Source: Massilia terrae
GTDB taxonomy: Bacteria; Pseudomonadota; Gammaproteobacteria; Burkholderiales; Burkholderiaceae_D
Length of the DNA stretch: 64,000 nucleotides
Direction of reading: 5' to 3'
Assembly: GCF_024753145.1 (NCBI RefSeq)
Contig: NZ_JANUGU010000003.1
Location: 186,001 to 250,000, forward strand
Part shown: piece after piece, positions 9,215-17,673 of the stretch
How positions within the stretch are numbered: position 1 is the stretch's first letter
Layout of the letters: every line of letters starts with the position of its first letter
Notes under the pieces: model-generated
What the model was told of the DNA's origin: nothing
Seen by the model: the letters and a program-made list of their open reading frames with translations, nothing else
Databases searched by the model: none
Program-made: the position numbers and the translations under genes

Positions 9215-10819
9215 TCAGCCAGCCTTCTTCACCGGCTTGAAGGTCAAGTCCTGGAAGTCGTAGCTGAAGTCGGTCTCTTTCGAGATCGGCTGCATCTTCA
9301 TGCGCTCGATGCTGCCGTCGGGGTTGAGCGAGAAGGTGACGTAGGCGTCGGCGTTGAAGTTGCGCTCCTTCCAGCGCACGATGAAGGTGTCGTGCTGGAA
9401 GTGTTCGAGTTCGCCGGCCAGGTCCGGCGTGCGGCTCAAGGTCAGCACCTGCTTGCCGCCAACCTGGCTGATGGTGGCCTTGCCATACCAGGCATCCTCG
9501 TACTCGCCATCGTAGGCGGCCAGCGCCAGCGAGGGCTGCGACCTGGCCGCGCGCGCGGCAGTCGCCTCCTTCAGGCGCGCCATCTCCTTCGCGTGCTGCT
9601 CCTCTTCCGCATCGGCCACGACCTTGATCCAGTCCGGGCCGCTCACGCCGAGGTAGTGATCGAGCAGCGCATACTGCAGCGCGTTCAGGGAGCCGCCGCT
9701 TTCGGCATTGGTCAGGATCGCGATGCCCAGCTTCGCCTCCGGCACCAGCACCACTTTCGAGTAGAAGCCTTGCAGCGCGCCGCCGTGCATCGCCACCAGC
9801 TTGCCCTGGTAGTCGCGCAGCTGGAAGCCCAGGCCGTATGCCATGAAGTTCGGCCTGGTCGCGGCCATCGCGCCGGTCGATTCGCCGATGCGCATCGGCG
9901 TCTGCGCGGTCCAGAGTTCGCGCGCCTGCTTGGCGCTGAACAGGCGCACTTCCTTGCCGTTTGCATCCACGCCCACACGGCCGCCGTCGAGCAGCACGCG
10001 CATCCACTTGGCGATGTCGTCGGCATTGGTGTTGATGCCCACCGCGCCCACCGCATTCGGCACCGGCATGTCCTTCACCGCGGCGATCTTGCCGTTGATT
10101 TTGCTGTGCGGGCTGGACACGTCCGGATTGCCGGCGTTGTCGGCCACGCTGGTGGTGGTGCCGGTCATGCCGACCGGGTTCAGGATGCGCTCACGCACGG
10201 TCTCGCCCCAGCTCTTGCCGGACTTGGTGGCGATGATCTTGCCGGCCACGATGTACAGCAGGTTGTCGTAGGCATAGCTGCTGCGGAAGCTGGTCGCGGG
10301 CGCGATGTAGCGCAGCTTGTGGATGATCTCGTCGGTGCTGAAATTGGTGGTCGGCCACCACAGCAGGTCGCCGGCGCCGAGGCCAAGGCCGCTGCGGTGG
10401 GTGAGCAGGTCGCGCACCGTCATCTCGTGCGTGACGTAGGCGTCGAACATCTGGAAGTCCGGCAGGTGCTTGGTGACCGGGTCGTCCCATTTCAGCTTGC
10501 CTTCGTCGACCAGCATCGCCAGCGCGGCGGCGGTGAAAGCCTTGGAGTTGGAGGCGATCTCGAACAGCGTCTTGCCATCCACCTTGGCCGGCTCGCCCAG
10601 CTTGCGCACCCCGAAGCCCTGCGCCGCCACCACCTTGCCGTCCTTGACCACGGCGATCGCGATGCCCGGCACGTCGAAGGATTTCATGGTGCGATTGACT
10701 TCGGATTCGAGGCTCCACGCACTGGCGACGGCCGGCGCTGCGGCGGGAGCGGCGCCGCCCTGCGCGAACGCGCCGGCGGCGGAGAAAGCGAGAAGAAGTG
10801 CTGCTGCGATGCGGTTCAT
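9215..10819 (-). CDS. Exported beta-lactamase-fold serine hydrolase with C-terminal DUF3471-like domain
   Basis: A 534-residue serine hydrolase of the class C beta-lactamase/DD-peptidase fold. The start at 10819 has AAGGA six bases upstream and gives a signal peptide (MNRIAAALLLAFSAAGAFAQ). Catalytic motifs: SxxK at S90-N-S-K93, YxN at Y184-D-N186, and HGG (AMHGGALQG) near residue 370. After about residue 440 comes a separate beta-rich C-terminal domain like DUF3471 (DGEYEDAWYGKATI). Related proteins are D-aminopeptidases, esterases or lactamase-like enzymes; the fold does not tell which, and a beta-lactam resistance role is not implied. The same-strand neighbour upstream is 92 bases away, so co-transcription is uncertain. 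Confidence 0.88.
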   Translation of the reverse strand: MNRIAAALLLAFSAAGAFAQGGAAPAAAPAVASAWSLESEVNRTMKSFDVPGIAIAVVKDGKVVAAQGFGVRKLGEPAKVDGKTLFEIASNSKAFTAAALAMLVDEGKLKWDDPVTKHLPDFQMFDAYVTHEMTVRDLLTHRSGLGLGAGDLLWWPTTNFSTDEIIHKLRYIAPATSFRSSYAYDNLLYIVAGKIIATKSGKSWGETVRERILNPVGMTGTTTSVADNAGNPDVSSPHSKINGKIAAVKDMPVPNAVGAVGINTNADDIAKWMRVLLDGGRVGVDANGKEVRLFSAKQARELWTAQTPMRIGESTGAMAATRPNFMAYGLGFQLRDYQGKLVAMHGGALQGFYSKVVLVPEAKLGIAILTNAESGGSLNALQYALLDHYLGVSGPDWIKVVADAEEEQHAKEMARLKEATAARAARSQPSLALAAYDGEYEDAWYGKATISQVGGKQVLTLSRTPDLAGELEHFQHDTFIVRWKERNFNADAYVTFSLNPDGSIERMKMQPISKETDFSYDFQDLTFKPVKKAG

Positions 10820-10911
10820 GCGTCGTCCTTTTGTTGGGGCCACCGGCACAGCCCTGCCGGGCGCGAGCAGGATAGCACTTCCCGTTGGACGGCGAAAGCA
10901 AGAGCCGCCGG

Positions 10912-12579
10912 CTAGCGCCCCTTCGCGGCCAGCGGCGCCGACTGCGTCACCCACACCGGCGCGGACCACAGCAGGTTGCCATCCGACTGCGTCACTTTCG
11001 CGTAGTAGAAATGCTCGCCGGGTGCGGGCGTGATGGTCGCCGTGCCGCTGCTTGCCAGCTGCGTGACCGTCCCGTTGCGGCCCGGGACGCCCTCCATGAT
11101 CGCCACCGCCGCCACCGTCTTGCCGGCGCTGCTTGCGAAATTGGCCACCAGCGCCAGTGGCCCGCTGTTGGCGAAACGTTCGCCCATCAGGCGGCCGTTC
11201 GCGGTCAGCACCAGCTGCGATTCCTTGTCCATGGTCGCGAACACGCGCCGCGCGCGCACCGCCTCGAGGAAGCTGTCCAGCGTGAGCGCGGTGCCGGCGG
11301 GGATCAGCACGCCGGTGCGGTTGGTGTACGAAACGCCCCAGTTGGCGCAGTGGTTGTCCTGGTCGCTGCTGAAGGCGACGTGGTAGCCCGCCTCAAGCAG
11401 CCGGTTGCAGGCCATCTCGAAATTGCTGCGGCGGGTTTCGGTCTCGCTGTCGTTGGCGGAGAACGCGGTGCTGTTCAGGACCTCGCACATGGCCATCACC
11501 TCGTCGCCATCGGGCGTATAGGCCAGCGGCACGCCGTTGACGATGAACTGGCCGGAGATCGACGGGTGGTTGAACTGGCCGATCCAGCCGCGCTGCTTCA
11601 TCAGCGTGTACAGGCCCGCGTAGTCGCTGCGCGCAGACAGGGTATCGGCCAGCAGCTCGCCCTTGGCGTTTTTCTCCCATCCCAGCAGCTCGTTGGAATT
11701 GAAGATGTTCAGGTGGCCGCCGTTGGCGATCACGCCCCACTCCATGCCGTAGATGGCGAGGAAGCCGGGATTGGCGGCGTTGAAGTCGCGCGCGGCCGCC
11801 AGCCCCTGCTGGTACAGACCCTTCGTGTGGCCGGCGTCGGCGTCGAGGTTGGTGACGTCGGAGCCGTCGAACATGTGGTTGTGCTCCGACGTCATCAGGA
11901 TGTCCAGGCCGCGGCCGCGCGCGAAGGCGTAGGCGTCGGCCGGGCCATAGCGCCCGGTCTGCGGCTGCTGCGCGCCGTTGCAGGAGGCGAGATCGGCGCC
12001 GCCGTCGCTGTGGTTGGTCTGGCTGTGCAGGTTGCCGTAGTAGACCGTGTAGGGCAGCGCCCCCGTCGATGGCGCGGCGCGCGGCGCCAGGGCCTTGTGC
12101 GCGGACGGCAGCGGCTCCAAGCGCGGCATCGGCGCTGCGGCGGCCGGGCCCACGTCCACGTCCCATGCCTGCTCGACCGCGTCCTCGGGCGGATCGCCGC
12201 GCACGCTGGCGCGCATGCGCACCGTGTACACGCCCGGCGCCGGCGCCCTCCCTTTCACGCGGCCGTCCCACGCGATGGTCTCCGTCACCGGGACGGTGCG
12301 CATGGTGCGTGTGCCGCGCCAGTTGATGAGCGAGTGCTTTGCCGGATCGATCAGGTCGACGCGCCAGTCGACCACCTTGGGCTGGGCCATGCCCGGGTAG
12401 TCGAAGATGAGCGTGAAATGGCGCGCGTCCGGCCGCGCGGGCGGCGCCTTGGGATCGCCGTGGAAGGGCGCGAACAAGGTGGCTTCGAATTCGCGATGCT
12501 CGATTTCGGCGGCGGCCGGGATGGCGCAGCAGGCGAACAGGATCGCGGCGGAGAGGTGGGGGATGTATGAGGTATGCAT
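10912..12579 (-). CDS. Exported PHP-domain metallohydrolase (CehA/McbA-like)
   Basis: A 555-residue protein with signal peptide (MHTSYIPHLSAAILF, cleavage near AAA-E25), an N-terminal beta-rich domain and a PHP-type metallohydrolase domain from about residue 185. Metal ligands typical of PHP domains are visible: HxH in GNLHSQTNHSDGG, TSEHNH, GMEWG, QFNHPS and SSDQDNHC. It resembles CehA/McbA family metallohydrolases, some of which cleave phosphoester or carbamate bonds; the substrate cannot be read from sequence. The C-terminal about 90 residues form another small beta domain. No Shine-Dalgarno sequence precedes the ATG; instead repeated TGCAA/TTGCA half-sites abut it (12581-12601). Confidence 0.82.
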   Translation of the reverse strand: MHTSYIPHLSAAILFACCAIPAAAEIEHREFEATLFAPFHGDPKAPPARPDARHFTLIFDYPGMAQPKVVDWRVDLIDPAKHSLINWRGTRTMRTVPVTETIAWDGRVKGRAPAPGVYTVRMRASVRGDPPEDAVEQAWDVDVGPAAAAPMPRLEPLPSAHKALAPRAAPSTGALPYTVYYGNLHSQTNHSDGGADLASCNGAQQPQTGRYGPADAYAFARGRGLDILMTSEHNHMFDGSDVTNLDADAGHTKGLYQQGLAAARDFNAANPGFLAIYGMEWGVIANGGHLNIFNSNELLGWEKNAKGELLADTLSARSDYAGLYTLMKQRGWIGQFNHPSISGQFIVNGVPLAYTPDGDEVMAMCEVLNSTAFSANDSETETRRSNFEMACNRLLEAGYHVAFSSDQDNHCANWGVSYTNRTGVLIPAGTALTLDSFLEAVRARRVFATMDKESQLVLTANGRLMGERFANSGPLALVANFASSAGKTVAAVAIMEGVPGRNGTVTQLASSGTATITPAPGEHFYYAKVTQSDGNLLWSAPVWVTQSAPLAAKGR

Positions 12580-12580
12580 G

Positions 12581-12601
12581 ATGCAATTTTTGCAATTGCA
12601 T
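12581..12601. promoter_or_regulatory. Clustered ATGCAA/TTGCAA/TTGCAT half-sites at the PHP gene start
   Basis: ATGCAA (12581-12586) and TTGCAT (12596-12601) form an inverted repeat around a further TTGCAA (12590-12595). The site begins one base before the start codon of the leftward PHP gene, where a ribosome site would be expected. The same half-sites recur at 55854-55869. A protein-binding site is a guess. Confidence 0.35.
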
Positions 12602-12713
12602 CGATGCTGGCCTTGCGCTGGGCGGGCGGGGAATTGCTAATTCAACAGCAACGATTGACGAAAGGACAATTCCCGAAAGATCGCCCTGCCTGCTGGAAAG
12701 TTTAAGTTATCAC

Positions 12714-12741
12714 CGTCGTTCCCACGATGGCGGGAACGACG
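12714..12741. repeat. REP-like palindrome, GTCGTTCCC family
   Basis: cgtcgttccc and gggaacgacg arms around an eight-base loop, 34 bases after the Tsx-like gene stop. It lies in the 195-base gap 12580-12774, which shows no gene. It may also end transcripts of the leftward gene, though there is no T run. Confidence 0.7.
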
Positions 12742-12774
12742 ATATCTCGATAAACGCTATCGTGGACAGCGCGT

Positions 12775-13632
12775 TTAGAAGTGGTACTCCGCCCGCACCA
12801 TCGGCGTGCTCGCGCGCTGGCCCTGGTTTCCGGTGGTCCGCTCGGTATTGCCGAACTTGTTGTTCCAGAACTCGTACTCGACGCCCAGCCGGAAGCGGTT
12901 CTTTGGCTGGTTGAAATGGCGCCCGATGTCGTACATGAGTTCCATGTCGAGGTGGGTCTCGGCGCCGGTGCCATTGCCGACCTCGTCGCGCCCCTTGGCG
13001 GCGATGAAGTTGAGATAGCCCTCGAACGACCAGCCGTCCGCCACCGGCACGCCCCAGCTGGCCGACAGCATCGGGTGGGTGTCGTAGGTATAGCGGCCCG
13101 TGACCTGCGAGATCGGCGGGAAGGCGCCACTTGGCGCATTGCTTTCGCGGAGCAGCAGGATGCTGGTGTTGAGGAAGCCCGGCACATCCCACATCAGCGT
13201 GGGGCCGAGCACCAGCATGCGCTTGCGCGAGTTGTAGCCGACGTCGTTCTTGGTGTTCCAGTCGAAGCCGATGGTGGCGCCGACGCCCTTGACGTAGCCA
13301 TAGGACAGCTCGCGGTCCAGCACCTTGCCGATATCGGTGGTGTTGCGGTACACCACATAGGCTTCCTGCGCGCCCGACTTCTGCGTCAGGGAGGCCGGGT
13401 CGTTATGGTCCGACTGCAGCAGGTCGATATTGAAGAAGTTGCTGCCGTATTTGTAGCCGCTCGCATAGGTCAGCGCGAAGATGTCCTTGCTGATACGCTT
13501 GGGATTGAAAGGCTCGCGGAAAGCGTCGCCGTGGCGCCAGCTGATCGCGGCGTCGCTCCATTCGGCGGCATGGCTCGCGCCGGCGGCGAGCAGGAAGGCG
13601 GCAAACGCCGCCAGGCTTGTTGTTCTACGCAT
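12775..13632 (-). CDS. Tsx-like outer-membrane channel protein
   Basis: A 285-residue beta-barrel protein resembling the nucleoside-specific channel-forming Tsx/OmpK group: aromatic-rich alternating strands, motifs YKYGSNFFNIDLLQS and FDWNTKNDVGYNSRK, and a C-terminal Phe (MVRAEYHF) as needed for outer-membrane insertion. A signal peptide (MRRTTSLAAFAAFLLAAGASHA) starts at 13632; a frame open nine codons further upstream is possible but adds a poor n-region. Neither start has a good ribosome site. Tsx-type channels pass nucleosides; whether this one does is inference from family. It stands alone between two minus-strand genes. Confidence 0.7.
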   Translation of the reverse strand: MRRTTSLAAFAAFLLAAGASHAAEWSDAAISWRHGDAFREPFNPKRISKDIFALTYASGYKYGSNFFNIDLLQSDHNDPASLTQKSGAQEAYVVYRNTTDIGKVLDRELSYGYVKGVGATIGFDWNTKNDVGYNSRKRMLVLGPTLMWDVPGFLNTSILLLRESNAPSGAFPPISQVTGRYTYDTHPMLSASWGVPVADGWSFEGYLNFIAAKGRDEVGNGTGAETHLDMELMYDIGRHFNQPKNRFRLGVEYEFWNNKFGNTERTTGNQGQRASTPMVRAEYHF

Positions 13633-13746
13633 GAGAGAAATTCCGGGGGACGGGCACATGAACTAGTGTAGCGATTGGCGGCGCCAATCGCGGCCGTATT
13701 GTCTCATGTGCGCCATACCGTCGCGGGATGCGGCCCCGCCGGACCA

Positions 13747-15753
13747 CTACACGGCGAGGGCGACGCCGCCGGCCACGTGCCAGGCCTGCGCAAAGCCGAA
13801 GCGGCGCAACTGGCGGGCCGCCTTTGCGCTGCGGTTGCCGCTGCGGCAGAGGAAGACCCGCGGCGTATCGCCTTCGCGCAGCCAGCTTGCCGCATGCTCG
13901 GCCATGCGCGACAGCGGCACGCTTTGCGCCACGCGTCCATGCAGCGTGACCGGACCGGCCGCATGCTCCGATGCCTCGCGCACGTCGACCAGCACCGCGT
14001 CGGGATGCGCCTGCAGGAAGTCCTCCAGCGCGGCGGGCGCCAGGTGCATCTCGTGCTCGTCGAATGCCGCCTCGGCGCCGATCGCCGACCAGCCCAGCGC
14101 ATCGTCATCCGCATTCCGGCACAAGATGGTGTCGGCACAGGCGCATTCGCATGCCGCCTGCGATGCGCCGATGAAGGCGTACTCGACGCGCGGCAGCGTC
14201 TCGCCGTGCACAGCGCCCAGCAGGTAGCCGCCATCGGCGTTCGCCAGCCACTGCGCGCCGATACGGATCGCGGGTGCGCGAAGGCCGCCGGCCAGCGCCA
14301 CTTCCGCCGTCGCGGCCGGCCAGCCCGCGTGGAAGGGCACGCCCAGCTCCGCCAGCGCCGAACACAAGGCGCTGCTGCACGCGGCATCGCCGAGGATCGC
14401 GCGCACCGTGTAGCGGCGGGCCTTGGCCAGCGATGCGATACGCGCGGCCATCGGCGCAGGAATGTCGATCGCCACGCATGATTTTTCGTCCGCGTCGAAC
14501 ACCAGCCAGCCGGCGCAGCCTTCCGCGTTCACCTGCAGCAGGCCGTGATGTGCGGAAGGCGCCAGCACCAGCGGATCCGCGCGCAGCGCCTGGCTGCAGC
14601 GGCGAATGCGCTCGCAGGCCGCATCGATGAAGGCTTCATCGGCCTGCGGCCCGAACGACAGCCGCACCGCCGATGCCGCGCGCCACAAAGGCAGGCCCAT
14701 CGCCTGCAGCACATAGCTCGGCTGCGCCTTCGACGCCGAACAGGCCGAACCCGCGCTCACGCGGATCGCGGCCGCGTCGAACACATCGAGCACGTCGCGG
14801 CTCGACAGGCCGGGCACGGAAAAATTGATGGTGGTCGGCAGCGCATGCTCCAGCGGCGAATTGAAAACGATGCCGGGGAAGGCCTCGCGCAGCGCCTGCA
14901 CGACGCGATCGCGCGATTCCACCAGGGCGTCGTGGCCGCGGAATACCTGTCCCTGTTCCAGGGCCTTGAGCACGGCGCCGAACGCGGCGATGCCGGCCAT
15001 GTTCTCGGTGCCGGAACGCTGCCCGGCTTCCTGGCCGCCGCCGGCAACCAGCGGCGTGAACGGCGCGCCGGCCCGCACGTACAGCATGCCGATGCCTTTC
15101 GGCGCGCACAGCTTGTGGCCGGAGAACGGCGCGTAGTCGATGCGCGTGGACGCCAGCGCCAGCGGCAGCTTGCCCAGCGCCTGCACGCAATCGACCATCC
15201 AGTAGGCGCCGCTGCCGGTCTCGCCGAGCACGCGCGCGATTCCCTCGAGGTCGGACACGGTGCCGGTCTCGTTGTTGGCCGCCATCGTGCACACCATCGC
15301 CGCATCCGGCGCCAGTTCGCGCAGGACGTCGAGGCGGTGGCGGCCCTCGCCATCGACCGGCAGCACGGCCAGTTCGAGATTCGTCCCCAGCAGCCGGTTC
15401 CAGTGCGCCAGGCTTTCCGGCACCGCCTTGTGTTCGGTCGCGCCATACACCAGCAGGCGGCCGCAGGGCTGGCCCGCAAGCTGGCGTTCGCGCACCGACC
15501 ACAGCACCGACAGCACCGCGGTCTGGATGCCTTCGGTGGCGCCGCTGGTGAACATCAGGCGGCCGTCGCCGGCGCCGATCACGCGCCGCGCGCAGGCGCG
15601 GGCCTCGTCCAGGATCGCCTTGGCGCGCAGTCCGGCCGCGTGGCTGCTGCTCGGATTGCCGAAGCGCGGGCCCAGCGCGTCGAGTGCGGCATCGATGGCG
15701 GCGGGCAGGACCGGGCAGGTAGCGTTGGCGTCGAGGTAGATCTCAGGAGTCAT
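13747..15753 (-). CDS. Cysteine desulfurase fused to a C-terminal rhodanese domain
   Basis: A 668-residue multidomain protein. Residues 1-385 are an IscS/NifS-type class V aminotransferase fold: H108, PLP-binding K214 (SGHKLC) and active-site C338 (GSACSAS). Residues about 405-545 have no clear assignment; the pattern GWLVFDADEKSCVAID then RAILGDAAC resembles the start of an MBL-fold domain in which the zinc-binding HxHxDH has been lost. Residues 575-668 are a rhodanese domain with VLVDVREASEH and the catalytic loop CRSGNRS (C636). The plausible chemistry is transfer of sulfur from cysteine via the C338 persulfide to the rhodanese Cys. No isc or suf genes adjoin. The start ATG has no Shine-Dalgarno sequence and follows an A/T-rich tract. 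An Lrp-type regulator is divergently encoded 154 bases away. Confidence 0.88.
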   Translation of the reverse strand: MTPEIYLDANATCPVLPAAIDAALDALGPRFGNPSSSHAAGLRAKAILDEARACARRVIGAGDGRLMFTSGATEGIQTAVLSVLWSVRERQLAGQPCGRLLVYGATEHKAVPESLAHWNRLLGTNLELAVLPVDGEGRHRLDVLRELAPDAAMVCTMAANNETGTVSDLEGIARVLGETGSGAYWMVDCVQALGKLPLALASTRIDYAPFSGHKLCAPKGIGMLYVRAGAPFTPLVAGGGQEAGQRSGTENMAGIAAFGAVLKALEQGQVFRGHDALVESRDRVVQALREAFPGIVFNSPLEHALPTTINFSVPGLSSRDVLDVFDAAAIRVSAGSACSASKAQPSYVLQAMGLPLWRAASAVRLSFGPQADEAFIDAACERIRRCSQALRADPLVLAPSAHHGLLQVNAEGCAGWLVFDADEKSCVAIDIPAPMAARIASLAKARRYTVRAILGDAACSSALCSALAELGVPFHAGWPAATAEVALAGGLRAPAIRIGAQWLANADGGYLLGAVHGETLPRVEYAFIGASQAACECACADTILCRNADDDALGWSAIGAEAAFDEHEMHLAPAALEDFLQAHPDAVLVDVREASEHAAGPVTLHGRVAQSVPLSRMAEHAASWLREGDTPRVFLCRSGNRSAKAARQLRRFGFAQAWHVAGGVALAV

Positions 15754-15907
15754 AAAAATAAAATTACTAAAAACTTACAAAAAGGCACAGACTTCATGCT
15801 ATCGTTAAGCAATATGTTACAAAGTTGCGCGCGAGAAGACGTTCCAAAGTTTTCGTTTTATGGTCAAAATGCAGTATAAGTGTTCTCATAACTACCAATA
15901 ACGGAAA
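15754..15907. promoter_or_regulatory. AT-rich divergent control region between the desulfurase fusion and the Lrp gene
   Basis: This 154-base gap is much richer in A and T than the surrounding genes, as expected of an Lrp-type operator and divergent promoters. A TATAAG hexamer at 15875-15880 is the best -10 candidate for the regulator, with a poor -35 (ttcgtt) 17 bases upstream. No clean palindrome was seen. Confidence 0.45.
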
Positions 15908-16393
15908 ATGAATTCACTCGATAAGTTTGATTGCGCAATCCTGGCTGCGCTACAAGCCGACGCCACCCTCTCCATTTCCGGCCTGTCCGAGAAAGTCGGC
16001 CTCTCCAGCACCCCCTGCTGGAAGCGCGTCAAGCGCCTGGAAGAGGAGGGCTATATCGAAAGCCGCGTGAGCATCGTCAACCGGGCCAAGGTCGGCCTGC
16101 CGGTGACGGTGTTCGTCAGCGTGCGCACCAGCGAGCACGATGAGAAGTGGCTGGAGCGCTTCGCCTCCGCCGTCATCGCCCTGCCCGAGGTGCTGGAGTT
16201 CCACCGCATGAGCGGCGACGTCGACTACCTGCTCAAGGTGGTCACCACCGACATCGAAGGCTACGACCGCTTCTACAAAAAGCTGATCAAGTGCGCGCAG
16301 CTGACCGGCGTGTCGTCCGCGTTCTCGATGGAGCAGATCAAGTCGACCACCTCGCTGCCGCTGGAACTGATCTCGCACGGCATGCCCGCCTGA
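15908..16393 (+). CDS. Lrp/AsnC-family transcriptional regulator
   Basis: A 161-residue Lrp/AsnC regulator: N-terminal helix-turn-helix (LDKFDCAILAALQAD, then GLSEKVGLSSTPCWKRVKRLE), a linker, and the ligand-binding RAM domain (VLEFHRMSGDVDYLLKVV). It starts with ACGGA just upstream of the ATG and is transcribed away from the cysteine desulfurase/rhodanese fusion. In several proteobacteria Lrp-type regulators beside cysteine-degrading enzymes respond to cysteine, so control of the neighbour by an amino acid such as cysteine is a reasonable inference. Family members normally also bind their own promoter. Length and domain order are typical. Confidence 0.92.
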   Translation: MNSLDKFDCAILAALQADATLSISGLSEKVGLSSTPCWKRVKRLEEEGYIESRVSIVNRAKVGLPVTVFVSVRTSEHDEKWLERFASAVIALPEVLEFHRMSGDVDYLLKVVTTDIEGYDRFYKKLIKCAQLTGVSSAFSMEQIKSTTSLPLELISHGMPA

Positions 16394-16460
16394 GCTGCGA
16401 TACCGCGGCGGCAGGAATCATGCGATGATGTCGCCCGTTCGATAACAACGGAGACAATCA

Positions 16461-17591
16461 ATGCCATCGACCATGAAGGCCGCGCCGCTGATCGCCGCGC
16501 TGCTGCTCGCATCGAACGCCTACGCGGCGGATGAACAGGTAGTGAAGATCGGCGTGACCGGACCGCTGTCCGGCCCCAATGCTTTCGCCGGCAAGGACGA
16601 CGAGAACGGCGTGCGGCTCGCGGTCGAGGAGCTGAACGCGCAGAAGATCAAGGTCGGCGGCAAGCAGTTGCGCTTCGAGCTGGTGTCGGAAGACGACCAG
16701 GGCAACCCGACCGCCGGCACCAACGTCGCGCAGAAGCTGGTCGATGCCGGCGTCAAGTTCGTGCTCGGCCCGTACAACTCGGGCGTGGCGATTCCCGCTT
16801 CGCGCGTCTTCAACAGCGCCGGCGTGCTGATGTCCACCGTGGGCACCAATCCCAAGATTACGCAGTCCGGCTACGGCACCGTGTTCCGCATGGTCGCCAG
16901 CGACACGCAGGTCGGCGGCACCATGGCCGATTACGCGGCCAAGGAACTGAAGATCAGGAAGGTCGGCGTGATCGACGACCGCACCGCTTTCGGCCAGGGC
17001 GTCGCCGATGAATTCGCGCGCCGCGCAAAGGCTGCCGGCATCACCGTCGCCGGACGCGAATTCACGCGCGATACCGCCAGCGACTTCGCCTCGATCCTCA
17101 CCGCGCTCAAAGCCAAGGGCGTGGACGCGATCTTCTACGGCGGCTATGCGCCGCAGGGCGCGCCGATGGCGCGGCAGATGAAACAGTTCGGCATGACGGC
17201 CAAGCTGCTCGGCGGCGACACGCTGTGCAGCCCTGAGATGGCCAAGCTGGGCGGCGACGCGGTCGGCGACAATGTGCGCTGCGCTCAAGCCGGCGCGATC
17301 CTCGAAAAGCAGGCCGCCGGACCGGCCTTCATCGCGCGCTACAAGGCGCGCTTCAAGCGCGATCCGGACGTGTACGCGCCCACCTTCTACGACCAGACCA
17401 TGTTCATCGCACAGGCCATGAAAGAGACCAGCTCGGTCGATCCGGCCAAGGTCAACGCGGCGCTGCATTCGATGAGCTACCAGGGCGTGGTCGGCAACTA
17501 CGGCTACGACGCCGCCGGCAACTTGAAGAAGACCGCGGTCACGGTCTACACCTTCAAGAACGGCGCGCTGGCGCCGCTGGCCAGCTACTGA
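16461..17591 (+). CDS. Branched-chain amino-acid ABC-type substrate-binding protein (orphan)
   Basis: A 376-residue type I periplasmic binding protein of the LivJ/LivK family, with signal peptide (MPSTMKAAPLIAALLLASNAYA) and hallmarks KIGVTGPLSG, the segment FVLGPYNSGVAIPASRV, and FYDQTMFIAQAM near the end. GGAGA eight bases upstream supports the first ATG. Such proteins deliver leucine, isoleucine, valine or related compounds to an ABC transporter, but no permease or ATPase gene adjoins, so it either serves a transporter encoded elsewhere or works as a sensor protein. It follows the Lrp gene by 67 bases on the same strand and may fall under its control. Confidence 0.9.
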   Translation: MPSTMKAAPLIAALLLASNAYAADEQVVKIGVTGPLSGPNAFAGKDDENGVRLAVEELNAQKIKVGGKQLRFELVSEDDQGNPTAGTNVAQKLVDAGVKFVLGPYNSGVAIPASRVFNSAGVLMSTVGTNPKITQSGYGTVFRMVASDTQVGGTMADYAAKELKIRKVGVIDDRTAFGQGVADEFARRAKAAGITVAGREFTRDTASDFASILTALKAKGVDAIFYGGYAPQGAPMARQMKQFGMTAKLLGGDTLCSPEMAKLGGDAVGDNVRCAQAGAILEKQAAGPAFIARYKARFKRDPDVYAPTFYDQTMFIAQAMKETSSVDPAKVNAALHSMSYQGVVGNYGYDAAGNLKKTAVTVYTFKNGALAPLASY

Positions 17592-17673
17592 TACGCCGCA
17601 TTCCGGCATCCCGGCGGCGCGGGCCACAAGCCCGGCGCCGCCTGAAGCACATCCAACCCGACGGATCCGACAC

